Shown here: positions 53,442 to 62,875 of the stretch, piece by piece
How positions within the stretch are numbered: position 1 is the stretch's first letter
Layout: every line of letters begins with the position of its first letter
Origin: Micromonospora sp. HM5-17
Lineage (GTDB): Bacteria > Actinomycetota > Actinomycetes > Mycobacteriales > Micromonosporaceae
Direction: 5' to 3'
Assembly: GCF_003762835.1 (NCBI RefSeq)
Contig: NZ_RJWA01000005.1
Span: 410,081 to 474,080 of the forward strand
Length of the DNA: 64,000 nucleotides
Notes under the pieces: model-generated
What the model was told of the DNA's origin: nothing
Seen by the model: only the letters and a program-made list of their open reading frames with translations
Databases searched by the model: none
Made by a program: the position numbers and the translations under genes

Positions 53442-54041
53442 TCAGCCGAGCTGGCCGCTGACCGAGAACCGGCTCCGCAGCGCCGCCGCCGCCATCTCCC
53501 ACGGGAAACGGTCCAGGTACCGCTCCCCGGTGCCCGGAGCGTGCAGGGGCATGACGTGGTCACCGAAGAGCACCGTGACGTTCCAGTCCCGAAGCCGGGC
53601 GATGCTCTCCAGGAACGCCGGGTGCGCGGCCATCGCCGAGTTGGTGAACGGCATCGCCACGATCGGCAGGCCCTTGCCCAACCCCTCCACCAGGAGGCCG
53701 AGGGCGAGCGTGTCGGCGATCCCCGCGGCCCACTTGTTGATGGTGTTCACCGTCGCCGGAGCAACGATCATCGCGTTGGCCTCCGGCAGCACGTCCGGAT
53801 CGCCGGGGTTCTTGTACGTCGAGCGGACCGGGTGGCCCGTCTGCCGGGCCAGGGCCGGTACGTCGGCGAACCTCGTCCCGTCCGGGGTCAGCACCACGCA
53901 GACGTCCCAGCCGTCGCGCTGCGCGTGGCCCACCAGCCGCCCGACGTGCCGGGTCACCGGCGAGCCGCAGGCGATGACGTACAGGACCCGGGACCCGATC
54001 GACTCCGCCGGCACCGGACCCGCCTGCCGCCGCGCGGTCAC
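53442..54041 (-). CDS. Flavoprotein of the phosphopantothenoylcysteine-decarboxylase fold
   Basis: A 199-residue FMN-binding Rossmann-like protein: VLYVIACGSPVTRHVGRLV, MIVAPATVNTINKWAAGIAD, ALGLLVEGLGKGLPIVAMPF and HPAFLESIARL. It resembles the Dfp/Ubix-type fold but is stand-alone, so decarboxylation of PPC is not assumed. The GTG start overlaps the stop of the upstream regulator by four bases. This regulator-flavoprotein pair recurs across actinomycetes. Confidence 0.85.
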   Translation of the reverse strand: MTARRQAGPVPAESIGSRVLYVIACGSPVTRHVGRLVGHAQRDGWDVCVVLTPDGTRFADVPALARQTGHPVRSTYKNPGDPDVLPEANAMIVAPATVNTINKWAAGIADTLALGLLVEGLGKGLPIVAMPFTNSAMAAHPAFLESIARLRDWNVTVLFGDHVMPLHAPGTGERYLDRFPWEMAAAALRSRFSVSGQLG

Positions 54042-55270
54042 ACTCCTACTCCCATGTGCTCAGCCAACTCCGCAATCGGCGCGGGCGGCGCACCCCGTGT
54101 GCGACGCAGCACGTTCGACATCACCTCGTGGGCGATCGGACGGCACCGGATCTCGGAGGGGGCGAGCCGGTCCCCCTCCACCAGCGCCTCGCCCGCCTTG
54201 TCGAGGGCGCCGATCTGGGCGAACCCGCGGGCCAGGTCCAGCATGTGGTGGGCGCGCCGCTCCGGCAGCAGCGCGTTGAAGCCCTCCCGCCCCAGGATGC
54301 GCCGCTCGTGGGTCTCCACCGCGTACCGGCCCTCACCCAGCTCCACCGCTGCCGCGGCCCGGTGCAGCTCCAGGTTGGTCGGGCCGAAGCAGGTCCAGTA
54401 GCAGTTGTCGTCGCGGCCGAGCCGCTCCGCCGCCTCCGCCGCACCGTTGACCAGATCCCGGACGGTGGTGTTGTCGCCCATCCGGGCCGCCGCCATCGCT
54501 CCCTGTAACAGCAGCATCCCGTACACCGAGAGCCGTTCGTCGCTGGCGTCGTTGCTGCCGCCCGGGGCGATCCGGTTGGCGAAGCTGACGTTGACCTCCA
54601 GGGCCGCCCGAGCCCGGCCGAGGGCCAGCAGCGCGTTGCCGACCCGGTACGTCGCCACCCCGGCGAGCAGGGGATCCTCGGCCCGCTGGGCCACCGCCAT
54701 CGACCGGTCGGCGGCGAGCCAGGCCAGCTCGTACTCGCCGAGTTTGCGCAGCGCCGAGGAGGCGATCTGGTACACCTGCCCGAGCAGGTGGGCGGCGCGC
54801 GGGGCATCGTCGCCACTGGCCGTGCTGTCCAGCGCCTGCGCGTCCCGCAGCAGCTTCGGCAGCGCCCGGGTCAGCACACCGTAGCGGGCGTACTGGTAGG
54901 TCAGCCAGGCGTGGCTGACGGACTTGGCCACCTCGGCCAGGGAGGGTGGCTCGGGGCTGGCGACGAAGAACGAGGTCATCGAGTCGTACCGCTCCAGCGC
55001 CGACCGGATCGCCTCCACCTCGACCTCGTCGATGCAGCTGAGGGCGTCGGTCCGGCGAGCCGGCGCCTTGCCGAGCAGCAGTTGGGCATCGAGTTGGAGG
55101 ACGTCGGCGATCTCGTACAGGACGGAGAACTTGTCGAGGCGGCGTACTCCCCGCTCGATCTTGTCGACCCAGCTCTTCGACTTCCCGAGCCGATCGGCGA
55201 AGACCTGCTGCGACATCTTTCGGCGACTGCGCCAGTAGGCGACGCGACGACCGATCGGCAGCTCGTCCAC
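54038..55270 (-). CDS. XRE-type helix-turn-helix regulator with TPR-like C-terminus
   Basis: A 410-residue protein: an N-terminal HTH (RRVAYWRSRRKMSQQVFADR, SKSWVDKIERGVRRLD) over about residues 8-65, then a long helical region with TPR-like repeats (LLGQVYQIASSALRKLGEYE, LAWLAADRSMAVAQRA, AHHMLDLARGFAQIGALDKA). It resembles actinomycete XRE/TPR regulators that sense peptides or signals. The GTG at 55270 follows GGGGAGCGAAG. It is coupled to the flavoprotein and divergent from the prim-pol-like gene at 55506. Confidence 0.88.
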   Translation of the reverse strand: MDELPIGRRVAYWRSRRKMSQQVFADRLGKSKSWVDKIERGVRRLDKFSVLYEIADVLQLDAQLLLGKAPARRTDALSCIDEVEVEAIRSALERYDSMTSFFVASPEPPSLAEVAKSVSHAWLTYQYARYGVLTRALPKLLRDAQALDSTASGDDAPRAAHLLGQVYQIASSALRKLGEYELAWLAADRSMAVAQRAEDPLLAGVATYRVGNALLALGRARAALEVNVSFANRIAPGGSNDASDERLSVYGMLLLQGAMAAARMGDNTTVRDLVNGAAEAAERLGRDDNCYWTCFGPTNLELHRAAAAVELGEGRYAVETHERRILGREGFNALLPERRAHHMLDLARGFAQIGALDKAGEALVEGDRLAPSEIRCRPIAHEVMSNVLRRTRGAPPAPIAELAEHMGVGV

Positions 55271-55505
55271 CTTCGCTCCCCTTCCTCCTCGTCGGACCGT
55301 CCTTTCCCGGACGCCCGCACCGGCTGCATCGGCGCTGCTCCCGGCGATGTGGGTCGCACAGCATGTACGTCGCCCCATACCCGGCCGCTCGTAGTTTTCG
55401 ATGCAACGTGCGGCTGTATGACCGGACAAACGACCGCGATAGGTGCCAGTGACGGGCTTCGACCCCCGTACTGGTTGAGATCGTCGAATTAGGGGGTTCG
55501 TAGCA

Positions 55506-56183
55506 ATGTGGGGCAGAGTCCGCCCGCCTACCGTCCGTCTCAGCCAACTCGACCGGGTTCGGCTGCGGCGGGTCGCGGTCCGTTACGCCAGCCACGGCTG
55601 GCCCGTCACCCCCGGTGCCTGCCTGGCCCGGCACCGCTTCGTCTGCGGCCGGGCCGGCTGCCCGACGACCGGCTGCCACCCCGCGCTGGAACAGTGGGAA
55701 CAGCAGGCCAGCGCGGATCCGGCCCGGGTGGCGAGCTGGTGGCGGCTCCGTCCACATGCGATCCTGCTCGCCACCGGGCGCGCCTTCGACGTGCTGGAGG
55801 TCCCCGCCTACCTCGGCCGGTACGCGCTCGACGAGGTCCGGTCCCGACCCGGCCGGGGCGCCGCCGGGGTCGTCGGTCCGATCGCGGCCACCCCGGGTGG
55901 GCGCTGGATGTTCCTGGTCAGTCCCGGCGAGACACTCCGGCCGGAACTCGACGAGTCGCTGTACGTCATCCGGCACGGCGCCGGCTCGTGGATCCCGGCG
56001 CCGCCGACCCGGCTGCCGGAGGGAACGGTCCGCTGGGTGCACTCGCCGGAGGAGAGCCGCTGGCGGCTGCCGGACCCGCACCGGGTCCAGGACATCCTGC
56101 TGGATGCCCTGGACGCGCTCACTCCGACGTTCCCGGCCCCGTCGTCCCCCTCCCGCCTTCCCACTCCCCGCCGCGGCAGCTGA
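55506..56183 (+). CDS. Primase-polymerase (prim-pol) N-terminal-like protein
   Basis: A 225-residue protein resembling the N-terminal domain of bifunctional DNA primase/polymerases: RRVAVRYASHGWPVTPGACL, HPALEQWEQQASADPARVASWW and GAGSWIPAPPTRLPEGTVRW. Conserved Cys and His residues (RFVCGRAGCPTTGCHPA) may bind metal. The catalytic Asp motif is not obvious, so activity is doubtful. An AGGGGG ribosome binding site precedes the ATG. It faces the XRE-flavoprotein pair. Confidence 0.7.
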   Translation: MWGRVRPPTVRLSQLDRVRLRRVAVRYASHGWPVTPGACLARHRFVCGRAGCPTTGCHPALEQWEQQASADPARVASWWRLRPHAILLATGRAFDVLEVPAYLGRYALDEVRSRPGRGAAGVVGPIAATPGGRWMFLVSPGETLRPELDESLYVIRHGAGSWIPAPPTRLPEGTVRWVHSPEESRWRLPDPHRVQDILLDALDALTPTFPAPSSPSRLPTPRRGS

Positions 56184-56362
56184 CCCCGCCCGCGTAGGCA
56201 GGGCCGCTCCACGCCGTCCGGGGGCCGCCGCACCTTCTGGCCGTCGTGCCCGCTTCGCCGCCTTCGCGGTGGGAGCGGGAGAAGCGGGAGAAGCGTGAGA
56301 GCGGCCCGGGACCGGGTACTCCCGGACCGGACTGGTTGACGCCTGAGGAAGGGGCCCTCGCC

Positions 56363-56620
56363 ATGCTCAGCAAAGAGGATCAGCGCCGCTTCGACGAGAT
56401 CACGCACCACCTTCGCGTAACCGATCCGGAGTTCGTTGCCCGCCTGGGCGACCGGGCCAGACTGCGCCGCGCCCGGCTGATACTCGTGTTGACGTTCGTG
56501 CTCTGGGCGGCCGTACCGGCCCTGGTCGTCGTCGGCGGCTGGTTGGCCGTGACGCTGGCGCCGGCGGTCCTGGTCGCGGCCACCCTGCTGATGTGGCAGG
56601 CCCGGCGGCACCGGTGGTGA
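56363..56620 (+). CDS. DUF3040 small membrane protein
   Basis: An 85-residue protein: MLSKEDQRRFDEITHHLRVT with DPEFVARLGDR, then two transmembrane helices (LILVLTFVLWAAVPALVVVG and a second). The pattern fits DUF3040, common in actinobacteria. ATG at 56363 after GAGGAAGGGG; the longer frame from 56246 codes unlikely sequence. Function unknown. Confidence 0.85.
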   Translation: MLSKEDQRRFDEITHHLRVTDPEFVARLGDRARLRRARLILVLTFVLWAAVPALVVVGGWLAVTLAPAVLVAATLLMWQARRHRW

Positions 56621-56654
56621 CCGCCGTCGGGCGTGGCCGGTGGTCGGGGCCGGG

Positions 56655-57680
56655 TCAGTCCGTGGCGGCGCCGAACCGCGCGTAGGCCCGGCCGAGCCGT
56701 TCGACCAGGCCGGGTCCGCCGATCGCCGCGTCCGGTGCCCCGAGCTGCCGCAACACCAGACCCGGTTCCGTTGCCAACACCGGCGCGCGGGACGGCAGCG
56801 GAACCGGGGTGAGCCAGAACCGGTCGACCACCTCGGCCAGGGACGCGGCGGGCAGGTCGGCCAGGGCCACCTCGGCGCCGACCGGCGGCGGCTCCGGGAC
56901 CGCCACCTCCGAACGATCGTCGGGCTGTGCCCCGACCCGGGCCCGACCGGCGGTGCCGCGACGACGGCCCGACCGACGGCCGCCCCGGGTGGGCGCGCCC
57001 GGCGCCGGATCCTCCCCCGCATCGTCGCCGTACCCGTCGCCGCCGTGTGCGACAGCGGCGGGGCGCCCGGCGTCGGCGCCGCGCAGCGTCCGAAGGCGGG
57101 CGAGCAGGCGCGCCCGGTCGCGGCCCCGCCAGTGCAGCAGCTGGAACGGATCCGCGTCGAACGCCTCGGCCAACAGGTAGAAGGCGGCCGCCAGGTGCTT
57201 GCACGGCACGGCGACGTCGGGGCAGGTGCACCGCTGCGTGAGCTCGTCGATCGAGCGGGGAAACAACGGCGCGCCCGCCTCGGCGAAGACCTGCTCCAGC
57301 TCGGGCGGTACGTCACCGGCCAGCAGCCGGGCGCTGTACAACGCCTGCGCGGCGAGCAGCCGTTCGACCCGAACCCAGACCCGTTCCCCGAACGGCCGAA
57401 ACCGGATCGACACCCGGTACGGCTCCGGCCGGGAGCCCTGCACGACGGCGGTCACCTCGCCGGGTGCCACGTCGAGGGAGATGACCTGCCCCGCCCGGGC
57501 GTACGACCGGCCCCGGGTGAGCCGGCTGCCGAGCGCGAACGATTCGAGGACGTCGACGAAGCGGCGTGACCACCAGGACTGTCCGATGGCGCCCCGGGTG
57601 CTGCGTGCCCGCAGCCCGCCCGAGACCCGGCGGGGTCGGCCGTAGTCGGCGAAATCCGTCCAGCCCTGCCGCCCGGTCAC
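56655..57680 (-). CDS. SWIM zinc-finger protein
   Basis: A 341-residue protein. The SWIM motif CTCPDVAVPCKHLAAAFYLL (CxC...CxH) is near residue 145; before it lies a conserved WWSRRFVDVLESFALGSRLT region. Residues of about 200-260 are a low-complexity Gly/Arg/Pro region. SWIM proteins next to SNF2 helicases in bacteria are presumed to form a DNA/protein-binding partner. It begins 55 bases after the helicase stop. GTG 57680 follows GGGAGG. Confidence 0.85.
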   Translation of the reverse strand: MTGRQGWTDFADYGRPRRVSGGLRARSTRGAIGQSWWSRRFVDVLESFALGSRLTRGRSYARAGQVISLDVAPGEVTAVVQGSRPEPYRVSIRFRPFGERVWVRVERLLAAQALYSARLLAGDVPPELEQVFAEAGAPLFPRSIDELTQRCTCPDVAVPCKHLAAAFYLLAEAFDADPFQLLHWRGRDRARLLARLRTLRGADAGRPAAVAHGGDGYGDDAGEDPAPGAPTRGGRRSGRRRGTAGRARVGAQPDDRSEVAVPEPPPVGAEVALADLPAASLAEVVDRFWLTPVPLPSRAPVLATEPGLVLRQLGAPDAAIGGPGLVERLGRAYARFGAATD

Positions 57681-57735
57681 CCCCGCACCTCCCGCCGTTC
57701 TCCCGTCGGCTCCTCTCCCGTCGGCTCCAGAGGTC

Positions 57736-60700
57736 TCACTCCACCACCGCCCCGGACTCCAGCGCGAAGAGCCGGCGCAGCTCCGAGGTCGACAGCTCGG
57801 TGAGCCACTGCTCACCGCTGCCGACGATCCTGGCGGCGAGCCCTCGCTTCTCGGCGATCAGCGCGGCCACCTTCTCCTCCACCGTGCCGGCACAGACGAA
57901 CTTGCGGACCTGGACGGCGCGACGCTGACCGATCCGGAACGCCCGGTCGGTCGCCTGGTCCTCCACCGCCGGGTTCCACCACCGGTCGACGTGGATCACG
58001 TGGTTGGCGGCGGTCAGGGTCAGCCCGGTGCCCCCGGCCTTCAGCGAGAGCACGAAGAGCGCGGGACCGTCGTCGCGCTGGAAGCGCGCGACCATGGCGT
58101 CCCGCTCCGCCTTGCCGACGCCGCCGTGCAGGAAGAGGACCTCGCGGCCGAACCGGGCCGCCAGGTGGGCGCGAAGCATTCCGCCGAACTCGGCGTACTG
58201 GCTGAACAGCAGCGCTTTGTCGCCCGTGGCGAGGATCTCCTCGACGATCTCCTCCAGCCGGGCCAGCTTGCCGGAGCGTCCCGGCAGCGGGGAGCCATCC
58301 CGGAGCAGCTGGGCCGGGTGGTTGCAGACCTGCTTGAGCTTCGTCATCGTGGCGAGCACCAGCCCGCGCCGCTCGATCCCCTCGCTCGACTCGATCTTCG
58401 CCATCATGTCGTCCAGCACGGCCTGGTACATCGAGGCCTGCTCCCGGGTGAGGTTGCAGAACACCTCCATCTCCAGCTTCTCCGGCAGGTCCGTGATGAT
58501 CGACCGGTCGGTCTTCAGCCGACGAAGCACGAACGGGCCGGTGATCCGGCGCAGCCGGGCCGCCGCCTCCTCGTCGCCGTGCCGCTCGATCGGTTCGGCG
58601 TACCGGCGCTTGAAGCTCGGGGCGCTGCCCAGCAGGCCCGGGTTGGCGAACTCCATGATCGACCAGAGGTCGGCCAGCCGGTTCTCCACCGGCGTACCGG
58701 TGACCGCCACCCGGTGCCGGGCCGGCAGCGACCGGACCGCGGCGGCCTGCCGGGTCGCGGCGTTCTTGATCGACTGCGCCTCGTCCACCACGACCCGGTG
58801 CCAGTCGACCTCGGCCAGCGCGGCGGCGTCCCGGGCCGCCAGCGCGTACGTGGTCACCACCAGGTCCGCCTCCCGGACCGCCGCGGCGAACCGCGCACCG
58901 CGCGCCCGCTCGGCCCCGTGGTGGACGTGGACCCGCAGCTGGGGGGTGAACCGGGCCGCCTCGCGCTGCCAGTTGCCGACCAGGGACATCGGGCAGACCA
59001 GCAGGGTCGGCCCGGCCTCCGGCGGGTCCCCGGCGAACAGCGCGAGCAACTGGACCGTCTTGCCCAGTCCCATGTCGTCGGCGAGGATGCCGCCGAGCCC
59101 GAGCGACTCGAGAAAGGTCAGCCAGGCAAGCCCTCGCCGCTGGTACGGCCGGAGCGTGCCCCGGAAGCCCGCCGGGGCGTCCCGGTCGACGAGATGTCGT
59201 TCGACCTGCCCGGCGAGCAGGTCGCCGAGCGGGCCGTCCGCCTCGACCGCCAGCACCGGCAGCGCCCCCGGCTCGTCCGGGCTCTCCAGGCCGAGCCGGA
59301 GCAGGTCGCCGACGGTCAGCTCGCCCCGGGTCTGGAGCAGTTTCAGCCCGGCGGCGAGCCGCCTGGGGTCCAACTCGACCCACTGGCCGCGGAGCCGCAC
59401 CAGCGGGGTCTTGAGCCTGGCCAGCGCCTGGAGTTCGGCCGCCGAGAGCGGCTGGTCCCCGATCGCCAGCTCCCATTGGTAGTCGACCAGTGCCGCCATC
59501 CCGAGCGCGCTGCGCCCGGCGACCGTGCCGGGAGCGGTCCGGGTGGTGGCCCGCAGCCGGGCACCGAGCCGGGCCCCCGGCCGCTGCCACCATGACGGCA
59601 ACAGGACGCCGAAGCCGGCCGCGTGCAGCACCGGAGCGCCCTCCCGGAGGAAGCGGTACGCGCCCTCGGTGTCCAGCTCCATCCCCTTTGGCGTGGCGGT
59701 ACGCAGCGCGTCCTCCAACTCCGGCCAGAGCCGGCTGGCCCGGCCCAGCTCGGTCAGGAGCGTCTCCTGCGGCGCGGCCAGGTGCCGGGCGAGCGCCCGC
59801 AGGTCCGCCGTGGCCGTCCAGATCCGGTCGGCGCCGACGACCAGGCTCGGTTCGTCGGCCGCCTGCAACGCGAACTCGATCCGCCAGCGCCGCTCCGCCA
59901 CCGGCGGAGCCTCCCCGGCCGTCGGGTCGGCAGGGCCGGTGGTCGGGTCACCATCGCCGGTCTGCGCGGCAAGCAGCCCGACCAGGTCGTCGTCGACGGG
60001 GGTGGGGGGCTCCACCAGCCGGAAGCAGGCGCGGACCGGCCCGCCGGCCGCGTCCCGCTGCCAGGCCCGCAACTGTGCGTCGAGCACGCCGAGCGCGTCC
60101 GGTGGCGCGGTGAAGCCGCGCTGCCGGCCGGTCAGCGCCCGCAGCCAGGCCCGGACCGCCGCGTCCACGCCGGTGGCCCGGGCGACACCGGTCAGGCGTA
60201 CGCCCTCCAGGGCGCTGCGCGCGGCGGCGTCGGTGAGCGCGTCGAGCGCATCGGCGACGACCGCCGTCGCGGTGGCGTCCGTCGGGTCGTCCTCCCCCGC
60301 CGATCCGGGCGCCGCCGGCCCCCTCGACGCCGCGCCCGCCGGATCCCCGGTACGCCCCGAGGCCGTGCCGCCTCCGGCGCCGGCCGGACCCGTTCGAGAC
60401 CCCCGGGGCGGCACCGGCCGTGCCGAACGGACCACCGGGGGCAGCGCCAGCGTCAGGGCCCGGGCCCAGCCGGCGTCCGCGCCGGTCAGCAGCGGTCGCC
60501 ACACCGCCTCGGCCAGCTCGGTGGCGTCCCCGGCGGCCCGACGGCGACTCCTCGGCGTACGGCCGCCCGGGACGGCCGGACGCCGGAGTCCGGGCAGGGT
60601 CCGGCCCCGGCGTACCAGGTCGACGGCGAACTCGGCCAGCCGTGCCAGATGCCGCACCGAGGCGCCGGGCACCGGGGCGTTGACCCCGAACGGCTCCTCG

Positions 60701-61062
60701 CCGGCGAACGCCAGCAGGACGGGGAGCGCGTGGTCGGCGTCGTACTCCAGGGTCGGCACCCGCCACCCGGCGAGGCCGACCGGGCCCGGACCCGGCTCGA
60801 CCGGTTCGGTGCGGACCAGCTCCGGCGAGTCGGTGGGCGCGCCGTCGCGGGTCGGCAGGGTGAGCAGGGCGGTGCCGGTCACCGCCTTGGCGGCGAGGGC
60901 GCCGAGGGCGTCGGCCAGTCCGGGATGACCGGCGGCGAACGGGTGCGGCCGCTCCCGCGCCGGGCGACCGGGCCGACGCGGCGGACGGGGCGGCAGGGTG
61001 GAGTCCTCGGCCCACAGGGCGAGCCGGCCACCGGCCAGCCACACACCGTGCACGACCAGCAC
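57736..61062 (-). CDS. SNF2-family DEAD/DEAH-like helicase
   Basis: The 1,108-residue protein has a long N-terminal region (about 570 residues, with a Pro/Gly/Ala-rich low-complexity part) and a C-terminal SNF2 ATPase: LADDMGLGKTVQLLALFAG (Walker A), VVVDEAQSIKNAATRQA (DEAQ), VAVTGTPVENRLADLWSIM, LFSQYAEFGGML and DQATDRAFRIGQ (motif VI). Bacterial members remodel or translocate along DNA and some belong to defence systems. The start is the GTG at 61062 after GGAGGGGG; the frame stays open to 61188. Operon with the SWIM gene. Confidence 0.9.
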   Translation of the reverse strand: MLVVHGVWLAGGRLALWAEDSTLPPRPPRRPGRPARERPHPFAAGHPGLADALGALAAKAVTGTALLTLPTRDGAPTDSPELVRTEPVEPGPGPVGLAGWRVPTLEYDADHALPVLLAFAGEEPFGVNAPVPGASVRHLARLAEFAVDLVRRGRTLPGLRRPAVPGGRTPRSRRRAAGDATELAEAVWRPLLTGADAGWARALTLALPPVVRSARPVPPRGSRTGPAGAGGGTASGRTGDPAGAASRGPAAPGSAGEDDPTDATATAVVADALDALTDAAARSALEGVRLTGVARATGVDAAVRAWLRALTGRQRGFTAPPDALGVLDAQLRAWQRDAAGGPVRACFRLVEPPTPVDDDLVGLLAAQTGDGDPTTGPADPTAGEAPPVAERRWRIEFALQAADEPSLVVGADRIWTATADLRALARHLAAPQETLLTELGRASRLWPELEDALRTATPKGMELDTEGAYRFLREGAPVLHAAGFGVLLPSWWQRPGARLGARLRATTRTAPGTVAGRSALGMAALVDYQWELAIGDQPLSAAELQALARLKTPLVRLRGQWVELDPRRLAAGLKLLQTRGELTVGDLLRLGLESPDEPGALPVLAVEADGPLGDLLAGQVERHLVDRDAPAGFRGTLRPYQRRGLAWLTFLESLGLGGILADDMGLGKTVQLLALFAGDPPEAGPTLLVCPMSLVGNWQREAARFTPQLRVHVHHGAERARGARFAAAVREADLVVTTYALAARDAAALAEVDWHRVVVDEAQSIKNAATRQAAAVRSLPARHRVAVTGTPVENRLADLWSIMEFANPGLLGSAPSFKRRYAEPIERHGDEEAAARLRRITGPFVLRRLKTDRSIITDLPEKLEMEVFCNLTREQASMYQAVLDDMMAKIESSEGIERRGLVLATMTKLKQVCNHPAQLLRDGSPLPGRSGKLARLEEIVEEILATGDKALLFSQYAEFGGMLRAHLAARFGREVLFLHGGVGKAERDAMVARFQRDDGPALFVLSLKAGGTGLTLTAANHVIHVDRWWNPAVEDQATDRAFRIGQRRAVQVRKFVCAGTVEEKVAALIAEKRGLAARIVGSGEQWLTELSTSELRRLFALESGAVVE

Positions 61063-61284
61063 GACGCCCCCTCCCCCGGCTCCCACGACCGGCCCCCTCC
61101 AGGCCGCCGGCCTCTTTCTAGCACCCCGCCGGGGAAGGGACCGGTCCGGCACACGCCGGGGTCCCGGAGACGCGGCCGAGGTCGTCACCCGTCCAGTCGC
61201 GAATCGAACACTTTCGCCCCGCCGTCCGTACTACCGGACAAGATGACGATAGTCGTGGATGCGTCGACATCCGGAGGCGAGGCG

Positions 61285-61614
61285 GTGACCATGGATTTTC
61301 CCATCGTGCAGCGCGCCACCCCCGGGCGCTACCTGCTCCGTGGGCTGCTCCGCTGCGGGCCCTGCGGCGAGCTGCTGATCCCGTCCTTCTCGTCGAACGG
61401 ACGCCGCTACTACGGCTGTCCGCGGCGCCGCTGCCCCCGCCCCTGGGTGCCGGCGGAGCAGACCGAGCAGGTGGTCTGGGAACAGGTGGCGGCGCGGCAC
61501 GGCACGGCGGCTCGTGACGCACCGGTCGAGCAGCGGCTGGCCATGCTCAACGCCGTGCTCGCGGAGGTCAGGGTCGGACTGCGGGTCGCGGATCTCGAGT
61601 ACCGGTGGCGCTGA
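61285..61614 (+). CDS. Zinc-ribbon fragment of the serine-recombinase type
   Basis: A 109-residue protein that reads like the zinc beta-ribbon domain of large serine recombinases: YLLRGLLRCGPCGELLIP, YYGCPRRRCPRP (Cys ligands) and WEQVAARHG. No catalytic resolvase domain is present, so it is either a stand-alone ribbon protein or a recombinase remnant. GGAGG at 61272-61276 supports the GTG at 61285; an ATG at 61291 is also possible. Divergent from the SNF2 gene. Confidence 0.6.
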   Translation: MTMDFPIVQRATPGRYLLRGLLRCGPCGELLIPSFSSNGRRYYGCPRRRCPRPWVPAEQTEQVVWEQVAARHGTAARDAPVEQRLAMLNAVLAEVRVGLRVADLEYRWR

Positions 61615-61797
61615 GCGGTCGGAAGCGTCGGCACCGAACCGGACCGTCCGGCACCGGGTGCCGCCTCCGCCCCGGTATGGCCCACCGCCCGCCGGCGCCG
61701 GTCCACGCCGCTCGCCGCCCGCCCGCACCGGCGCACACCGCCCGCCGGTACGGGCCGATCGGCTGCGCCGGTACGCCGACGGCGGCAGGATGATCCC

Positions 61798-62004
61798 ATG
61801 GAGGCCACCACGGAGATTCCGCTGGTCGGCGGCGTCGCCGACGGCGACACGGTGATCGTCGACCTCGACGTACACGGCCGGCCGCCGCTCACCCACCACC
61901 ACCTGGTCGACAACGAGCTGGCCCGGGCGGAGATCTACGAGTTGGAGGCGGTCGCGGGCGAGGGGCCGCCCTGGGTCTACCGATGGCGCGGCACCGCCGC
62001 CTGA
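61798..62004 (+). CDS. Small protein, unknown function
   Basis: A 68-residue acidic protein with predicted beta-strands (DTVIVDLDVHG, ELARAEIYELEAVAG, WVYRWRGTAA). AGGATGATCCC precedes the ATG. No family recognised. Confidence 0.5.
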   Translation: MEATTEIPLVGGVADGDTVIVDLDVHGRPPLTHHHLVDNELARAEIYELEAVAGEGPPWVYRWRGTAA

Positions 62005-62149
62005 TGGGAGCAGATGCGCGCGTTCTCCGGGCGGCCGGGCGTGACCGCGGTTCGCCCGCCTACGCCTGTGGACGCCCCGCCCACATCGCCCGGATCGGGT
62101 GGGCGGGCCGTCGCCCACCCACCCGCGTCCCCGGCTGGCCGCGGCGGCG

Positions 62150-62875
62150 CTACCGGCGGACCAGTCGGACGGTGGCGATACTGCCCAGGGTCAGCGCGCC
62201 GAGTAGCACCGCCCAGATGACGGTGGTATTCAGGCCGGTCCCGAACTCCGCGTTGGCCCGGGCGGCGGCGACCAGGCCCTCCTCCTGCGGCGCCGGCAGG
62301 GCGACCGGGGGCAGTTCCGCGTACCGGACCAGGCCGGTGCTCTCCAGCATGCTCATGTGGTTCATGACATAGCCGTTGGCCTGCTCGGCGAGCTTGCGGA
62401 CGATGTCGTTGCGGGTCCCGGCGCGGACGGCGCCGATCACCGGAAAGATGGCCCCGTGCGCCGCCCGGAGCCGGTCCACGAAGATCCGGTCGAAACGGGC
62501 GCCCGAGGCGTTCTTCATCTCGTCGAGCCAGCCCTTCTGCTGGGCGTTCGGCTCGGTGGGCAACTGGACCCCCAGTTTGTTCGCCGCCTCGACGACCAGC
62601 TGGTCCAGTTCGTAGTGCTGGGCCGCGATCTCAGCGCCGACCTTGCGAACCTCGGCCTTGCTGCCCTTCTCGGACGCCATCTGTCCGGCCGGCATCTCCC
62701 ACAGCCCGGCGAGCCGTACGCCGTTGAGCAACGCCATGTCGGAGGCCCCGAGCTGGGTCGGGCCGGCGGGTGCGGCCAGTCCCGCGGCGGGCATCAGGAG
62801 CAGCCCAGCGACGAAACCGACCAGAGCGGCGGCCGTCCGACGCGTTGCCTTCCCCCACGATCGGGCCGTGGCCAC
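62150..62875 (-). CDS. Secreted DUF4142 protein with C-terminal anchor
   Basis: A 241-residue protein: a signal peptide (RTAAALVGFVAGLLLMPAAG), a four-helix DUF4142 domain (ALLNGVRLAGLWEMPAGQMA, IAAQHYELDQLVVEAANKLG, GARFDRIFVDRLRAAHGAIF) and a C-terminal transmembrane helix followed by VRLVRR. DUF4142 is ferritin-like in fold and linked to envelope stress. GTG start at 62875. Confidence 0.85.
   Translation of the reverse strand: MATARSWGKATRRTAAALVGFVAGLLLMPAAGLAAPAGPTQLGASDMALLNGVRLAGLWEMPAGQMASEKGSKAEVRKVGAEIAAQHYELDQLVVEAANKLGVQLPTEPNAQQKGWLDEMKNASGARFDRIFVDRLRAAHGAIFPVIGAVRAGTRNDIVRKLAEQANGYVMNHMSMLESTGLVRYAELPPVALPAPQEEGLVAAARANAEFGTGLNTTVIWAVLLGALTLGSIATVRLVRR

Noticed and set aside
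59623..61614. 663-residue frame antisense to the SNF2 helicase
   Set aside because: Composition is that of a shadow frame. Only its last part (from 61285), beyond the helicase start, looks real and is listed.
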